Below, piece by piece: positions 15,365 to 25,132 of a DNA stretch of 64,000 nucleotides (position 1 is its first letter; every line of letters begins with the position of its first letter). The DNA is from Sphingobium subterraneum. Lineage in GTDB: Bacteria; Pseudomonadota; Alphaproteobacteria; Sphingomonadales; Sphingomonadaceae. The notes under the pieces are model-generated. The model searched no databases. It was not told the DNA's origin and saw only the letters and a list, made by a program, of their open reading frames with translations. Location: NCBI RefSeq assembly GCF_014199435.1, contig NZ_JACIJP010000002.1, forward strand, positions 474,001-538,000, read 5' to 3'. Both the position numbers and the translations under genes were made by a program.

Positions 15365-16702
15365 ATGACGCTTACCCGCTTTGCCCCTTCGCCCACCGGC
15401 CATCTGCACGTCGGAAATCTGCGGACCGCCATCCATAACTGGCTGTGGGCGCGCCGGAACGGGGGCCAATTTTGGCTGCGCATGGACGATACCGACGCCG
15501 AGCGCTCACACGAGGATTATGCGCAAGGCATCCGCGCCGATCTGGCGTGGTTAGGAATGCGGCCGGACGGGGAAGTGCGTCAGTCCGACCGGTTCGCGAT
15601 TTATGAAGCACGCTTTACAGAATTAAGCGCCAGCGGCCATGTCTATCCCTGTTATGAGAGCGCACAGGAACTGGATATCAAGCGCAAGATCGCGCTCGGG
15701 CGTGGACTGCCGCCGGTCTACGACCGCGCCGCTCTTGCGCTCACATCCGCAGAAATTCAGGCGTTTGAAGCGGAAGGCCGCACGCCGCACTGGCGCTTCC
15801 GGCTCGATCATGATCAGCCCATTGCCTGGGACGATCGCATCCGGGGTCCGCAGCATTTCGAGGCGCATCTTTTGTCCGATCCGGTGATCCGCCGGGCGGA
15901 CGGAAGCTGGCTCTATATGCTCCCTTCTGTAATAGACGATATAGAAATGGGCGTGACCGATGTGGTGCGGGGGGAGGACCATGTCTCGAACACAGCCACC
16001 CAGATCCAGATGTTCGCCGCTCTGGGTGCCCCCTGCCCGTCCTTTGCCCATGCGGCGCTGCTGACGGGTACCGAGGGAAAATTGAGCAAGCGACTGGGAT
16101 CCGTGGGCATTTCCGCGTTTCGGGATGCCGGGATCGAACCCATCACCCTGATCGCGCTGCTGGCGCGGATCGGCACCAGCGATCCGGTCGAGCCGGTGAC
16201 CGACGTCGCGCCTTTGGTCGAGCACTTCGACTTCAGCCGATTCGGCCGAGCACCCGCACGATTCGACGAGCAGGAACTCGCGCAGCTCAACCAGAAGATC
16301 ATCCATCATCTCGAATTTGACGCGGTGCGTGAACGCCTGCCGGAAGGCATGGAAGAGGCCGCATGGATCGCGGTGCGCGGCAATATCGAGACGGTGGCGG
16401 GCGCGGCGTTCTGGTGGAATATCATGCAAGGCTCAATTTCCACGCCAGCGCTGGACGTCGACGACCGCAAATTCGTCGCGCAAGCGCGCACCGTCCTTGC
16501 CGATCTGCCGTTTGACGCGACCATCTGGCGCACGCTGACCGACGCGCTCAAGGCGGAAACGGGGCGCAAGGGCAAGGCCCTGTTCCTGCCGCTGCGCATT
16601 GCCCTTACCGGGGAAGAGCATGGACCGGATATGAGCGCGCTGCTGCCCCTGATCGGCCGCGACCGCGCCCTAGAGCGACTGGCAAGCGCCTCGGCAGTTT
16701 AA
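15365..16702 (+). CDS. gltX: Glutamyl-tRNA synthetase
   Basis: 445 residues, class I. The HIGH-type motif is FAPSPTGHLHVGNLRTA (6-22); KLSKRLGS (about 239) is the KMSKS equivalent. The short anticodon-binding C-terminus (about 300-445) fits the shorter of the two GltX types often found in alphaproteobacteria. One of these commonly charges tRNA-Gln with glutamate ahead of GatCAB. Whether this copy prefers tRNA-Glu or tRNA-Gln cannot be decided without the second gene. Confidence 0.9.
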   Translation: MTLTRFAPSPTGHLHVGNLRTAIHNWLWARRNGGQFWLRMDDTDAERSHEDYAQGIRADLAWLGMRPDGEVRQSDRFAIYEARFTELSASGHVYPCYESAQELDIKRKIALGRGLPPVYDRAALALTSAEIQAFEAEGRTPHWRFRLDHDQPIAWDDRIRGPQHFEAHLLSDPVIRRADGSWLYMLPSVIDDIEMGVTDVVRGEDHVSNTATQIQMFAALGAPCPSFAHAALLTGTEGKLSKRLGSVGISAFRDAGIEPITLIALLARIGTSDPVEPVTDVAPLVEHFDFSRFGRAPARFDEQELAQLNQKIIHHLEFDAVRERLPEGMEEAAWIAVRGNIETVAGAAFWWNIMQGSISTPALDVDDRKFVAQARTVLADLPFDATIWRTLTDALKAETGRKGKALFLPLRIALTGEEHGPDMSALLPLIGRDRALERLASASAV

Positions 16703-16871
16703 TTATCTTCACATTATCTCGTTAAATCAACATGATGGTGCCCGCCTCGGCAACGAGCCAGGCGCGCTTTGCCGGTGCGCGCATTTTGTGCATGCACCCC
16801 CTATACATCTTAAATGATACGGTATAACATTTCTAAAGCAGCCATTATAAGGACTGCACAGGAGAAGGAGG

Positions 16872-17558
16872 ATGCCGATGATCCGTTTTCCCGACCACGC
16901 TCAACCCGCCACGACCGGTTATACCGGCCAACGTACGTCCCCCACCGCTATCACGGCCGCTATCGCCGTTCATGCCGTCGTCGCCGGTGCCATCATCCTG
17001 ATGCCGCCGCAGATCGTGAAGGCGATCAAGGATCCCTTTATCAAGGTCCATTGGGTCGAACCGGACCCCACCCCGCCTCCGCCCCCGACGTCCCAGCCGG
17101 AGCCGCGCCAAAAAGTTCAAAAAGCACGGACAACACCGAACCCCGATCCGCAACCGAGGGCACAGGATCCTATCGTCCCGAGCGGCAATAGCGGCGGTGA
17201 CGTCCTTACCTGGCCCACGGGTGGATCCGGCGATGGCGGCGGGATCATGCCCGCCGATCCGCCGCCGCCGCCCGTAATAACGGAGGCCCGTCCCGACCCG
17301 GCCCGTATGAAGGATTTTCAACCGCCCTATCCGGCGTCCATGATCCGTGCGCAGATCGAAGGCTTTGCCACCGTGCGTGTCCATATCACCGCGCAGGGCC
17401 GCGTGGACGCGATAGAACGGATCGAGGCGACCAGCGACGCGTTCTGGAGCGCGACCCGGGAACAGGCGCTGTCGCGCTGGCGGTTCCGGCCCGCCACACG
17501 CGATGGCGTTGCGATCGAGTCAGAACGCGTGATGACCGTGCGTTTCCGGCTGGATTGA
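16872..17558 (+). CDS. tonB: Energy transducer TonB
   Basis: 228 residues. One N-terminal TM helix (about 27-45, TAAIAVHAVVAGAIILMPP), a proline-rich periplasmic spacer and a C-terminal TonB domain (about 150-228: 'PPYPASMIRAQIEGFATVRV', 'ALSRWRFRPA'). It couples the proton-motive force via ExbBD to outer-membrane receptors; one such receptor is encoded just downstream on the other strand. Two starts compete: ATG 16872 (GGAGA 16861-16865) and ATG 16878 (GGAGG 16867-16871), each with about 6 bases spacing. No exbBD genes are adjacent. Confidence 0.88.
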   Translation: MPMIRFPDHAQPATTGYTGQRTSPTAITAAIAVHAVVAGAIILMPPQIVKAIKDPFIKVHWVEPDPTPPPPPTSQPEPRQKVQKARTTPNPDPQPRAQDPIVPSGNSGGDVLTWPTGGSGDGGGIMPADPPPPPVITEARPDPARMKDFQPPYPASMIRAQIEGFATVRVHITAQGRVDAIERIEATSDAFWSATREQALSRWRFRPATRDGVAIESERVMTVRFRLD

Positions 17559-17563
17559 AGAAA

Positions 17564-17586
17564 AGGCGGGGCATTGTCCCCGCCTT
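17564..17586. terminator. Bidirectional terminator between tonB and the nitroreductase gene
   Basis: AAGGCGGG (17564-17571) pairs exactly with CCCGCCTT (17579-17586). The stem is preceded by AA and followed by CCCGCTTTT, so either strand could use it for the convergent genes. Confidence 0.75.
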
Positions 17587-17597
17587 CCCGCTTTTGC

Positions 17598-18185
17598 TCA
17601 GGCCGGAAGCGGTCCGGCGCGCACAATGTCGGCCAGTGGCTTGCGACTGCTGGCCTTCTCGCCGCCGTGCATCTGCTCGGGCAGCACCGACGGGTCGGCC
17701 CGCCGTCCCACCGCCACTGCGGCTTCGATCCGCAACCGGTCCGGAACATTCAGAATGCGGCGCGCCGCATCCATGTCCACGCCCGTCATTCCGTGCGCAT
17801 GGAGGCCCAAACGCTGCGCCTGCAAGGCGAGCGCCATCCACGCCGCTCCGGCATCAAAACTGTGGCTGTGCGAAGGTGTAGGCGTATCCTGCGGCGCTTT
17901 TTGCGACATGGTGTCGGACAGGATGTAGATCAGAACGGACGCGTTCTTCGCCCAGCTCTGGTTGAACGGGATCAGCGCGCTCAGGAAGCTGTCCCAATTG
18001 GCGTCGTCGCGCTGCGCATACAGGAACGTCCACGGCTGATAGTTGAACGACGACGGCGCCCAGCGCGCAGCCTCGAACAGGCGCATCAGGGTTGCCTCAT
18101 CCAGTGCGCTCGCATCGAAAGCGCGTGGGGACCAGCGATGCAGGATCAGGGGTTCGATGTCATGCTCGGCTTGTCTGTCCGTCAT
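17598..18185 (-). CDS. Nitroreductase family protein
   Basis: 195 residues from ATG 18185 (AAGGA about 8 bases upstream). FMN-binding nitroreductase fold: RWSPRAFD near the start binds phosphate, 'AARWAPSSFNYQPWTFLYA' follows, and a C-terminal 'VAVGRRAD' strand. The family reduces nitro, quinone or enone compounds with NAD(P)H as dimers; the physiological substrate is unknown. Monocistronic, between tonB and the TonB-dependent receptor gene. Confidence 0.85.
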   Translation of the reverse strand: MTDRQAEHDIEPLILHRWSPRAFDASALDEATLMRLFEAARWAPSSFNYQPWTFLYAQRDDANWDSFLSALIPFNQSWAKNASVLIYILSDTMSQKAPQDTPTPSHSHSFDAGAAWMALALQAQRLGLHAHGMTGVDMDAARRILNVPDRLRIEAAVAVGRRADPSVLPEQMHGGEKASSRKPLADIVRAGPLPA

Positions 18186-18273
18186 AGAATGTCCTTGTAG
18201 GGGCGATAAACGCCAAGTGAGAGGATGCCTCCACGCAGGCGACACCGTACAGACGTGACTACCGGGCGCTGCG

Positions 18274-20775
18274 CTAAAAGAAAAGCTTCCGAATGGTGAG
18301 ACGGATCGTCCGCCCGGAAGGATCGAGATAATCCGGCTGGTAGTTCACCGGTACCAGACCGTTGGCGTTGCGGACATTCTGGCGTTGGTTGAACAGGTTA
18401 TCGACGCTGAACGTAACCCGGGTACCGCGCAGCCAAGGCATGCGCTTTACCAAATCACGGTTGGCGCCGAGCGACGCGAACAGACGAAGATCGACGGTCG
18501 CCAGCGGCGAAAAACGCAGGCTGCTCGCGTTCGCCGCCGAGCCCCCGGTCACCGAAGTCGCGCTTTGCCAGTTGACGTCGACCCGTGCGCCCAGACCGTT
18601 GCGGTTCACCCCCAGCCGCCCTTCCAGCTCATGCCGGGGCTGGCCGCCGCTATTACCGGTAGTCGCGCCGTCCAGCAGATCCAGCAGCGGCACGCCCGGG
18701 GCAATGAGAATGTCTTCGCGCAGGTGCCATGTGTGATAGAACGAGAACTGCAGGCGGGTTTGGCCGAATCCTCCTCCGCCCCCGCCGCCGAAGCCGCGGC
18801 CACCGCCCGGGAAGCCCCCTCGCCCGCCCGGGCCTCCCTCGGGCGGTGGAGGCGCTCCGGCCGCTTCCGTACCGGGCGGAGGCGGTTCGGCACCGCCCGG
18901 CGCTCGGCTTTCCCCGCCTCCGGCGCGCGAGCGGCCACCGCCTCCCGCGAAATCCGGCCTGCGCGCTTGCCCAAAGGTCTTCGTCAGATTGACGCCCCAG
19001 CGCAGTTCTTCCTGATCGGACCGCGCGAAATTCACCGGGCGCGTATCAATGCTTATGAGCTGTCCGTTGGCGTCGCGTACGAACCGGTCCGGAAAGGCCG
19101 CCTCGATCGTGGCAGTCGGCGCGGGGAGAGAGGCGATGACGTTGCGAATGCGACTCTTTGTGTAGTTCGCACTAAACGAAATATTGCGGTCGCCGAAGGG
19201 ACGGACTGTTGCGCCCAACTTCAGCACACGGCGATTGTCACCGGTCAGGAACGGGTTCCCGCCGCTGATTTGCGTGATATTGACGGTTTCCTGCCGCACA
19301 TAATCGAAGACGCGTACATTTGCGATGGACTCGGTGGGGCCGCCAAGCTGTTGCACCGTCGGCGCTCCATCCTCATGCGTTACGGAGGCGACCAGATCGA
19401 TCACCGGGACCGGTGACCAGCTGATGCCATAGCCGAGCGTGCGCAAGGTTCCGAAATCCGACAGCCGGTCGTAGGCGATGTTGAAATTCGCGTTGAGCGT
19501 TCCGAGCGGCGCCAGCACATCGCGCCGCGCGCTGGCGATCGGAATATCGAAGCTTGCCTGCCCACTCGCGGTCGCCCGTTCGACATCGGTACGGCGTTCG
19601 ATGCCCGAGCGCAGCGACCGTCCTTCGAAATCATCCAGATCGCCTCCCGCCTTGACCGTCACATTGGCGTTCCCCGCCGGAAGCTTCAGCAGGGGGCCGC
19701 TCGTCACCAGTTCCAGCGTCGCCACCTGATCGGTGGACAACGCCGTATCGCGGGGACTGAGAGCACGATCTGACCGCGAACGCGTGTGGGTGATGTCATA
19801 GTTCGCCGTCACCGAAAATTGCCAGGGCGCGATAGCTCCGCTGATCATCGCGCCCGCATGGCCCGTTTGCGTTTCCACATGACGCCGCAGGCCTTGCGCC
19901 ACGACGGTCCCAACGGGAAGAAAGCCGCCCAAGCCATTCTCGCTCGTGCTCGTTTCCCCCCGGATGTTGAGCGTCCCCGCGAGGCCATTCCCCAAGTTCC
20001 GGTTAAGCGTCCCGTTGACCGAAGCGGTGTCGGTCCGCCCCACCAAGGTGCGGAACGCGCGTTCGTCGAGCGCCCCGGGAGTGACAGGCGGAGCGATGTC
20101 GCGGTCATTCTCGTACAGTGGCGAAACATGCTGATATTGCGTGTTGAGCGACCAGCGGCCCGCCTTGTCGATGCGCAACAGCGTCACGTCCGCCTTGCCC
20201 CCCACGCCGCCGCCATCTGTTGTGATGCTGGGACCCAGTTCGGCCGTTACCGCGCGAAACCGCGCGCGCAGCACGATGTTGACGACACGCTGATCCGCGC
20301 GATAGCCGTAGCGCAGCGCCAATTCCTCCGGATAGATCTCCACCCGCGCAATCGCTTCGGTGGGAAGGTCGCGCACTTCGGCAAATCCGGTGGTCCGTAG
20401 CCCATTGATAAGGACGACCGGGCGGCCATTGCCGCGACCCCGGCTGCTGGCGGTTTGCGGCGCCAAGGCATCGAGCAATTCGGTAATATTGCTGACCCCC
20501 AGCCCCCGCACGTCGCGACCGGTGAAGGTCACTTCGGCGGGAATATTACCGACAACGGAGCCGGGGAGCTTTGTCCCCGTGACGACGATGTCTTCATCGG
20601 CTTCGTCTCCTTCATTGAGGGCCGGGTCTGCTCCGCCACCCCCTCCGCCGCCCGCTGGTGCGGTCGTGGCCTGATCAGGACGTGGTTCCGTTGTGATCTG
20701 CGCAAGGGCAGGCGCCACAAGGAATGGCGTCAGAACAGTGGTGAGCAGAAGGGAGCGGGTTAATGCAAGTGTCAT
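18274..20775 (-). CDS. TonB-dependent outer-membrane receptor with Gly/Pro-rich insertion
   Basis: 833 residues from ATG 20775 (a TTG two codons earlier is possible). Signal peptide to about 26 (ALAQ), then a Gly-rich stretch, a TonB-box-like EDIVVTGT (about 62-69) and a plug domain (70-180). A barrel follows, ending in a phenylalanine (RLTIRKLFF). About residues 605-670 form an unusual Gly/Pro/Arg-rich low-complexity insertion within the barrel. Imports a ligand (siderophore, sugar or peptide) using TonB energy; ligand unknown. A tonB gene lies 0.7 kb away. Confidence 0.85.
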   Translation of the reverse strand: MTLALTRSLLLTTVLTPFLVAPALAQITTEPRPDQATTAPAGGGGGGGADPALNEGDEADEDIVVTGTKLPGSVVGNIPAEVTFTGRDVRGLGVSNITELLDALAPQTASSRGRGNGRPVVLINGLRTTGFAEVRDLPTEAIARVEIYPEELALRYGYRADQRVVNIVLRARFRAVTAELGPSITTDGGGVGGKADVTLLRIDKAGRWSLNTQYQHVSPLYENDRDIAPPVTPGALDERAFRTLVGRTDTASVNGTLNRNLGNGLAGTLNIRGETSTSENGLGGFLPVGTVVAQGLRRHVETQTGHAGAMISGAIAPWQFSVTANYDITHTRSRSDRALSPRDTALSTDQVATLELVTSGPLLKLPAGNANVTVKAGGDLDDFEGRSLRSGIERRTDVERATASGQASFDIPIASARRDVLAPLGTLNANFNIAYDRLSDFGTLRTLGYGISWSPVPVIDLVASVTHEDGAPTVQQLGGPTESIANVRVFDYVRQETVNITQISGGNPFLTGDNRRVLKLGATVRPFGDRNISFSANYTKSRIRNVIASLPAPTATIEAAFPDRFVRDANGQLISIDTRPVNFARSDQEELRWGVNLTKTFGQARRPDFAGGGGRSRAGGGESRAPGGAEPPPPGTEAAGAPPPPEGGPGGRGGFPGGGRGFGGGGGGGFGQTRLQFSFYHTWHLREDILIAPGVPLLDLLDGATTGNSGGQPRHELEGRLGVNRNGLGARVDVNWQSATSVTGGSAANASSLRFSPLATVDLRLFASLGANRDLVKRMPWLRGTRVTFSVDNLFNQRQNVRNANGLVPVNYQPDYLDPSGRTIRLTIRKLFF

Positions 20776-20866
20776 GGTCAACCGGGTAGGAGGCCCATGC
20801 TGAACCCGTGATGAGCATGAAAGTTGCGTGCCGGATTATCGCCGCACAGGAAAGCGGGCAACGACG

Positions 20867-21814
20867 CTAAATAGGCTCGCCCGACAGACGCTGGCACAGC
20901 ATATCCAGCTGATCGAGCGTGGAATAATGCAGCGTCACCGTTCCCGCGCCCGCTTTGGTGAATCCGATCTGGACCTTGAGCCCGAGAATATCCGCCAGAT
21001 GACGTTCGATCGCCGCGATGTCGGCGTCGCGGGAGACGCCGTTGCCCGCGGCCGACCCGGATCCCGATTTTCCCGACGCAGTCTTCTTCGCCCTCTGGAC
21101 CAGCGCCTCAACCTCGCGGACGGAAAGGCCCTTGTCGATGATTTGCCGGGCGATGGTCTCGGCGTCGTCGAGCCCGATCAGCGCGCGGGCATGGCCCATG
21201 CTCATCTGCCCGTCGCGCACCGCCTGCTGCACCGCGACGGGCAGATCGAGCAGCCGCACCAGATTGGCGACATGGCTGCGCGACTTGCCCATGAGGCGGC
21301 CCAAGGCTTCCTGGCTGTGCCCATATTCGGCAATCAGGCGCGCATAGGCCTGCGCCTCTTCCATCGGATTGAGGTCTTGCCGCTGGATATTTTCGACCAG
21401 AGCGACTTCGAGCGTCTCGGCATCGTCGAACTCACGAACGATGGCGGGAATGCGGTGCAGCTGCGCACGCTGCGCAGCCCGCCAGCGTCGTTCACCCGCT
21501 ACGATCTGATAACCGCCTCCCGCAAGGGGCCGAACGACGATGGGCTGGATCACGCCGCGCCGCGCGATGCTGTCCGCCAGCTCCTGCAACGCCTGTTCGT
21601 CGAACTGCCGCCGCGGCTGGTCTGGATGACCAGAAATGCGACTTATATCAATGGCTTGCACTGATTTGTTGCTTGCTCCCTCTTGAGGCGTCGCGGCAAT
21701 CGATTCCTCCTGCGCGACTTCACCCAGCAACGCGGACAATCCCCGCCCCAGCCCGTGCGGTCGGCGGGTGACGCGGCTCGGCTTGGTGGATCCTTCCTGC
21801 ACGGGGTCGCTCAT
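20867..21814 (-). CDS. parB: Chromosome-partitioning protein ParB
   Basis: 315 residues. The N-terminus has the ParA-interaction motif (GLGRGLSALLG). The ParB/Srx CTPase domain has GERRWRAAQ and ENIQRQDLNP. The central helix-turn-helix includes GKSRSHVANLVRLL, and the C-terminus is a dimerisation domain. Binds parS, spreads as a CTP-dependent clamp and drives origin segregation with ParA. Start overlaps parA by four bases. parS copies lie 1-3.3 kb away. Confidence 0.96.
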   Translation of the reverse strand: MSDPVQEGSTKPSRVTRRPHGLGRGLSALLGEVAQEESIAATPQEGASNKSVQAIDISRISGHPDQPRRQFDEQALQELADSIARRGVIQPIVVRPLAGGGYQIVAGERRWRAAQRAQLHRIPAIVREFDDAETLEVALVENIQRQDLNPMEEAQAYARLIAEYGHSQEALGRLMGKSRSHVANLVRLLDLPVAVQQAVRDGQMSMGHARALIGLDDAETIARQIIDKGLSVREVEALVQRAKKTASGKSGSGSAAGNGVSRDADIAAIERHLADILGLKVQIGFTKAGAGTVTLHYSTLDQLDMLCQRLSGEPI

Positions 21815-22590
21815 GCCGCCATCTCCGGTTGCGGCAGGCGACCGATCAGTTCGCGCGCCAACTGCATATAGGCCTCCGATCCCGAGCAGCGATAATCATA
21901 GATCAATGCCGGCATACCGTGGCTCGGCGCTTCCGAAAGGCGCACATTGCGCGGGATGACCGTATCGAAAACCACATTGCCCAGACAAGCACGCACGTCA
22001 TCCGCCACCTGATCGGTCAAGCGGTTGCGCCGGTCGTACATGGTAAGCGCCACGCCCATGATCGAAAGACGTGGATTGAACCGGCCCCGAATCCGCTCGA
22101 CCGTGGTGAGAAGTTGCGACAAACCCTCCAGTGCGAAAAACTCGCACTGGAGTGGCACCAGCAAGGATTGCGCGGCGACCATGGCGTTGACCGTCAACAA
22201 CCCCAGCGAAGGCGGGCAATCGATCAAGCAAATGTCCCACTGGTCGCGGCCTTCGTCCAGCGCCTTGCCCAGAAGATGCGTACGGTCGGGCACATCGATC
22301 AGCTCGATTTCTGCACCGGACAGATCTTGCGTGGCGGCGATGATATCGAGCTTTGGCACGCGGGTCGGCATGACCGCATCGCTCAGCGCGCATTCGTTGG
22401 TAAGAACGTCGTAGCTGGAGCGCAGGCGGGAAGAGGGATTGATACCCAACCCGGTTGACGCATTGCCCTGGGGATCCAGATCAATCAGCAACGTGCGATG
22501 CCCGGTAGCCGCGAGTGCGGTGGCAAGATTGATGGCCGTGGTAGTTTTGCCCACGCCGCCTTTCTGATTGGCAATCGCTATGCGGATCAT
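21811..22590 (-). CDS. parA: Chromosome-partitioning ATPase ParA (Soj)
   Basis: 259 residues. The deviant Walker A is KGGVGKTT (10-17), Walker B-like region LIDCPPSLG, with 'DLDPQGNASTGLG' near residue 40. Non-specifically DNA-bound ATPase that moves ParB-parS complexes. Overlaps both rsmG (22587-22590) and parB (21811-21814) by ATGA, so rsmG-parA-parB is one coupled unit. Confidence 0.96.
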   Translation of the reverse strand: MIRIAIANQKGGVGKTTTAINLATALAATGHRTLLIDLDPQGNASTGLGINPSSRLRSSYDVLTNECALSDAVMPTRVPKLDIIAATQDLSGAEIELIDVPDRTHLLGKALDEGRDQWDICLIDCPPSLGLLTVNAMVAAQSLLVPLQCEFFALEGLSQLLTTVERIRGRFNPRLSIMGVALTMYDRRNRLTDQVADDVRACLGNVVFDTVIPRNVRLSEAPSHGMPALIYDYRCSGSEAYMQLARELIGRLPQPEMAA

Positions 22591-23225
22591 GCTTTTCGGC
22601 CGCCCTTTGCTTTGACATCGCTGATCGTCAGGATTGCGCTTTCGCTATCGGTGACGCTCTGTTCCACGTGAAACACAAACTGCCACATTGCTCGCGCCGC
22701 CGCCACTTCATTCTGCCACTGTCGGCCTTTTGGAAGGACCCACACCGTCTTTTTCCCTGCCATGTGCAGCGTCGTTTCGAGCAATTTGGCCAGTGGCGCG
22801 TAGGCCCGCGCGGTAATCGTTGCTGCCCGTTGCGGTGCGTTCCAGCTTTCGACCTTTGCCAGATGCACGGACGCGTTGGTAAGGGAAAGGACGTCGATAA
22901 CAGACCGCAGAAATTCCACCCGCAGTCGACGCGACTCGATCATAATGACCGGCGATGGCTGGAGAAGGGCCAGGACAATAGCGGGCAGCCCCGCTCCCGA
23001 TCCGACGTCGACCCATGGAGCCTTAGTTTGTGGTCGGCTGAGCAACAATTGTGCGCTGTCCACGATGTGCCGCGCCCATATATGATCGTGCGTCGATGCG
23101 GCAATGAGGTTTTGCTTGGCCGTTTCCGCAAGCAGGAGAGCGACATATCGCTCCAAGGCGTCCCATGTTTCACGTGAAACATCGAAGTGGCTCTGCAACC
23201 ACGCCCGCGCTTCTTCCTCACTCAC
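22587..23225 (-). CDS. rsmG: 16S rRNA m7G527 methyltransferase RsmG (GidB)
   Basis: 212 residues. SAM-binding motif [16 protein letters not shown] (about 71-86), then [11 protein letters not shown]. Methylates N7 of G527 in 16S rRNA. Two parS sites are embedded in the coding sequence, one near the start (coding VSRET) and one near the end (coding FHVEQ). Overlaps mnmG by four bases upstream and parA by four downstream. Confidence 0.95.
   Translation of the reverse strand: MSEEEARAWLQSHFDVSRETWDALERYVALLLAETAKQNLIAASTHDHIWARHIVDSAQLLLSRPQTKAPWVDVGSGAGLPAIVLALLQPSPVIMIESRRLRVEFLRSVIDVLSLTNASVHLAKVESWNAPQRAATITARAYAPLAKLLETTLHMAGKKTVWVLPKGRQWQNEVAAARAMWQFVFHVEQSVTDSESAILTISDVKAKGGRKA
22660..22675. 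other. parS: parS site, one mismatch
   Basis: TGTTCCACGTGAAACA differs from the perfect 16-bp palindrome at one base (C for T). It lies inside the 3' part of rsmG, about 0.85 kb from parB. Confidence 0.88.
23166..23181. other. parS: parS site, perfect
   Basis: TGTTTCACGTGAAACA, the canonical ParB centromere palindrome, in the 5' part of rsmG. Confidence 0.95.
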
Positions 23226-25069
23226 GCGGCTTTCCGCCGCACGGCCACAAGGATTGCCGCTAGTGCCGCCGGAGTGATGCCCCTCACCCTCCCCGCTTCG
23301 GCAAGCGTTTGGGGACGCGCCAGCATGAGCTTCTCTCTCATCTCCAGAGACAATCCACCAAGGGACTCATAGTCGAAGTCCCCTGGCACGGGAATGTTCT
23401 CATTCTGCCGGAGATCCGCGATCTCCGCCGCCTGCCGTTCCAGATACGGTGCATAGCGTGCATCTTCCAGGATCTCCTCGCGGAGGTCGGGATGCACCGT
23501 TGTGATCGAAGGCACCAGCTGCTCGATGACATCTGGACCCACCTCGGCAAAACGCGCCCACTCGAACAGCGAGCGACGCGATCCATCCTGGCGGACCGGG
23601 GCACCCGAGCGCGCCATCTCACTTGCGCTGTAGGTGGCCGCCATGTCTCTTTCGATACCAGCCCGATCGTCAGCGCGAGCCGCATCGAATGCTCTGCGCT
23701 CGGCACCGATCAAGCCCCACTCCAGTCCCAATGGCCCAAGCCGCGTCGCCGCATTATCCGCCCTAAGGTGCAAGCGGTATTCTGCGCGCGCCGTCAGCAT
23801 CCGGTACGGTTCCGTCACACCCTGCAGCACAAGGTCGTCGATCATCACCCCAATATAGCTAGAGGCGCGATCCAGGGTTACCGGGGCAAGATCGATCGCA
23901 TGAGCCGCTGCGTTGGCTCCCGCTACAAGTCCCTGTGCTGCCGCTTCCTCATAGCCCGTCGTGCCATTGATCTGCCCGGCGCAGAACAGGCCCGGCAACG
24001 CCGATAATGCCAGCCGGCGGTCAAGCGCGCGCGGATCGACATAATCATATTCCACTGCATAGCCGGGAACGACCATCTCGACGTCGGCCAACCCCTCCAT
24101 GGACCGCACCATGGCGAGCTGAACATCGGTAGGAAGGGAAGTGCTGATGCCGTTGGGGTAGACAAGATGCGTGTCCAGCCCTTCCGGCTCGAGAAAGACC
24201 TGATGTCCGTCGCGGTCGCCAAAGCGGTGAATCTTGTCTTCGATAGAGGGACAATAACGCGGCCCCCGCCCCTCGATTGCGCCACTGAATAAAGGGGAAC
24301 GGTCAAGACCCGCCCGGATGAGATCATGCGTCCGCGCATTGGTGCGGGTGATGGCGCAGAAGATCTGGGGAAGCTGCCGTCCGGCCGTCATGGGTGACAT
24401 CGTCCAACCCGATGAGTCTGACGGCTGCTCCGGCAAGGCCGCCCAATCGATCGTTCGCCCGTCCAAGCGCGGCGGCGTTCCGGTTTTCAGCCGTTCGATC
24501 GGCAAATTTAGCGCACGCAGCCGATGCCCGAGAGCTATCGCGGACAGTTCGTCGATCCGCCCGCCGGTGAGAAGTTCCTCCCCCCGGAACAGCCGCCCAC
24601 CCAGAAACGTGCCGGTCGCGAGAACGATCGCCCTGCCGTCGACGGCGCTATCATCGCCGAGTTTCACCCCGACGACCTGGTTGTTGTTCACGAGGAGGTC
24701 GACAACTTCCCCCTCGATCACATCGATGTTGGGGTAGGCCGCAACCATCGCGGCGATTGCGGAACGGAAGCGTTTGCGATCCGCCTGTACGCGCGGGCCT
24801 TGGACAGCCTTGCCCTTGCTGCTGTTGAGCATGCGGTGGTGGATCGCACCAGCGTCCGCGCCGCGTGCGAGCAACCCATCGAGTGCGTCGACCTCGCGGA
24901 CGAGATGCCCCTTCCCCAAGCCGCCGATCGCCGGATTGCACGACATCGCTCCAATGCCGGACTTGGCGAAGGTGACCAGCGCCGTCCGGGCGCCGCGGCG
25001 CGCTGACGCAGCCGCAGCTTCGCACCCCGCATGGCCGCCACCCACTACGATAACATCATAGGAACTCAT
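23222..25069 (-). CDS. mnmG: tRNA uridine-5-carboxymethylaminomethyl modification enzyme MnmG (GidA)
   Basis: 615 residues, the usual length. The FAD-binding Rossmann motif [17 protein letters not shown] begins near residue 10. Conserved cysteine/glycine segments include [15 protein letters not shown] and YCPSIEDKI. The C-terminal GidA-associated domain ends '[19 protein letters not shown]'. With MnmE it installs the cmnm5 group on U34 of several tRNAs. It overlaps rsmG by four bases and follows mnmE after a 63-base gap that holds a parS site. Confidence 0.96.
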   Translation of the reverse strand: MSSYDVIVVGGGHAGCEAAAASARRGARTALVTFAKSGIGAMSCNPAIGGLGKGHLVREVDALDGLLARGADAGAIHHRMLNSSKGKAVQGPRVQADRKRFRSAIAAMVAAYPNIDVIEGEVVDLLVNNNQVVGVKLGDDSAVDGRAIVLATGTFLGGRLFRGEELLTGGRIDELSAIALGHRLRALNLPIERLKTGTPPRLDGRTIDWAALPEQPSDSSGWTMSPMTAGRQLPQIFCAITRTNARTHDLIRAGLDRSPLFSGAIEGRGPRYCPSIEDKIHRFGDRDGHQVFLEPEGLDTHLVYPNGISTSLPTDVQLAMVRSMEGLADVEMVVPGYAVEYDYVDPRALDRRLALSALPGLFCAGQINGTTGYEEAAAQGLVAGANAAAHAIDLAPVTLDRASSYIGVMIDDLVLQGVTEPYRMLTARAEYRLHLRADNAATRLGPLGLEWGLIGAERRAFDAARADDRAGIERDMAATYSASEMARSGAPVRQDGSRRSLFEWARFAEVGPDVIEQLVPSITTVHPDLREEILEDARYAPYLERQAAEIADLRQNENIPVPGDFDYESLGGLSLEMREKLMLARPQTLAEAGRVRGITPAALAAILVAVRRKAA

Positions 25070-25116
25070 GCCGTCCCCTTACGGGAAGGCGGTGTCTACG
25101 TCAAAGACGGGGACCT

Positions 25117-25132
25117 TGTTTCACGTGAAACA
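25117..25132. other. parS: parS site, perfect, in the mnmE-mnmG gap
   Basis: TGTTTCACGTGAAACA. Its last base directly abuts the mnmE stop codon (25133-25135), so the centromere begins where coding ends. Confidence 0.95.
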
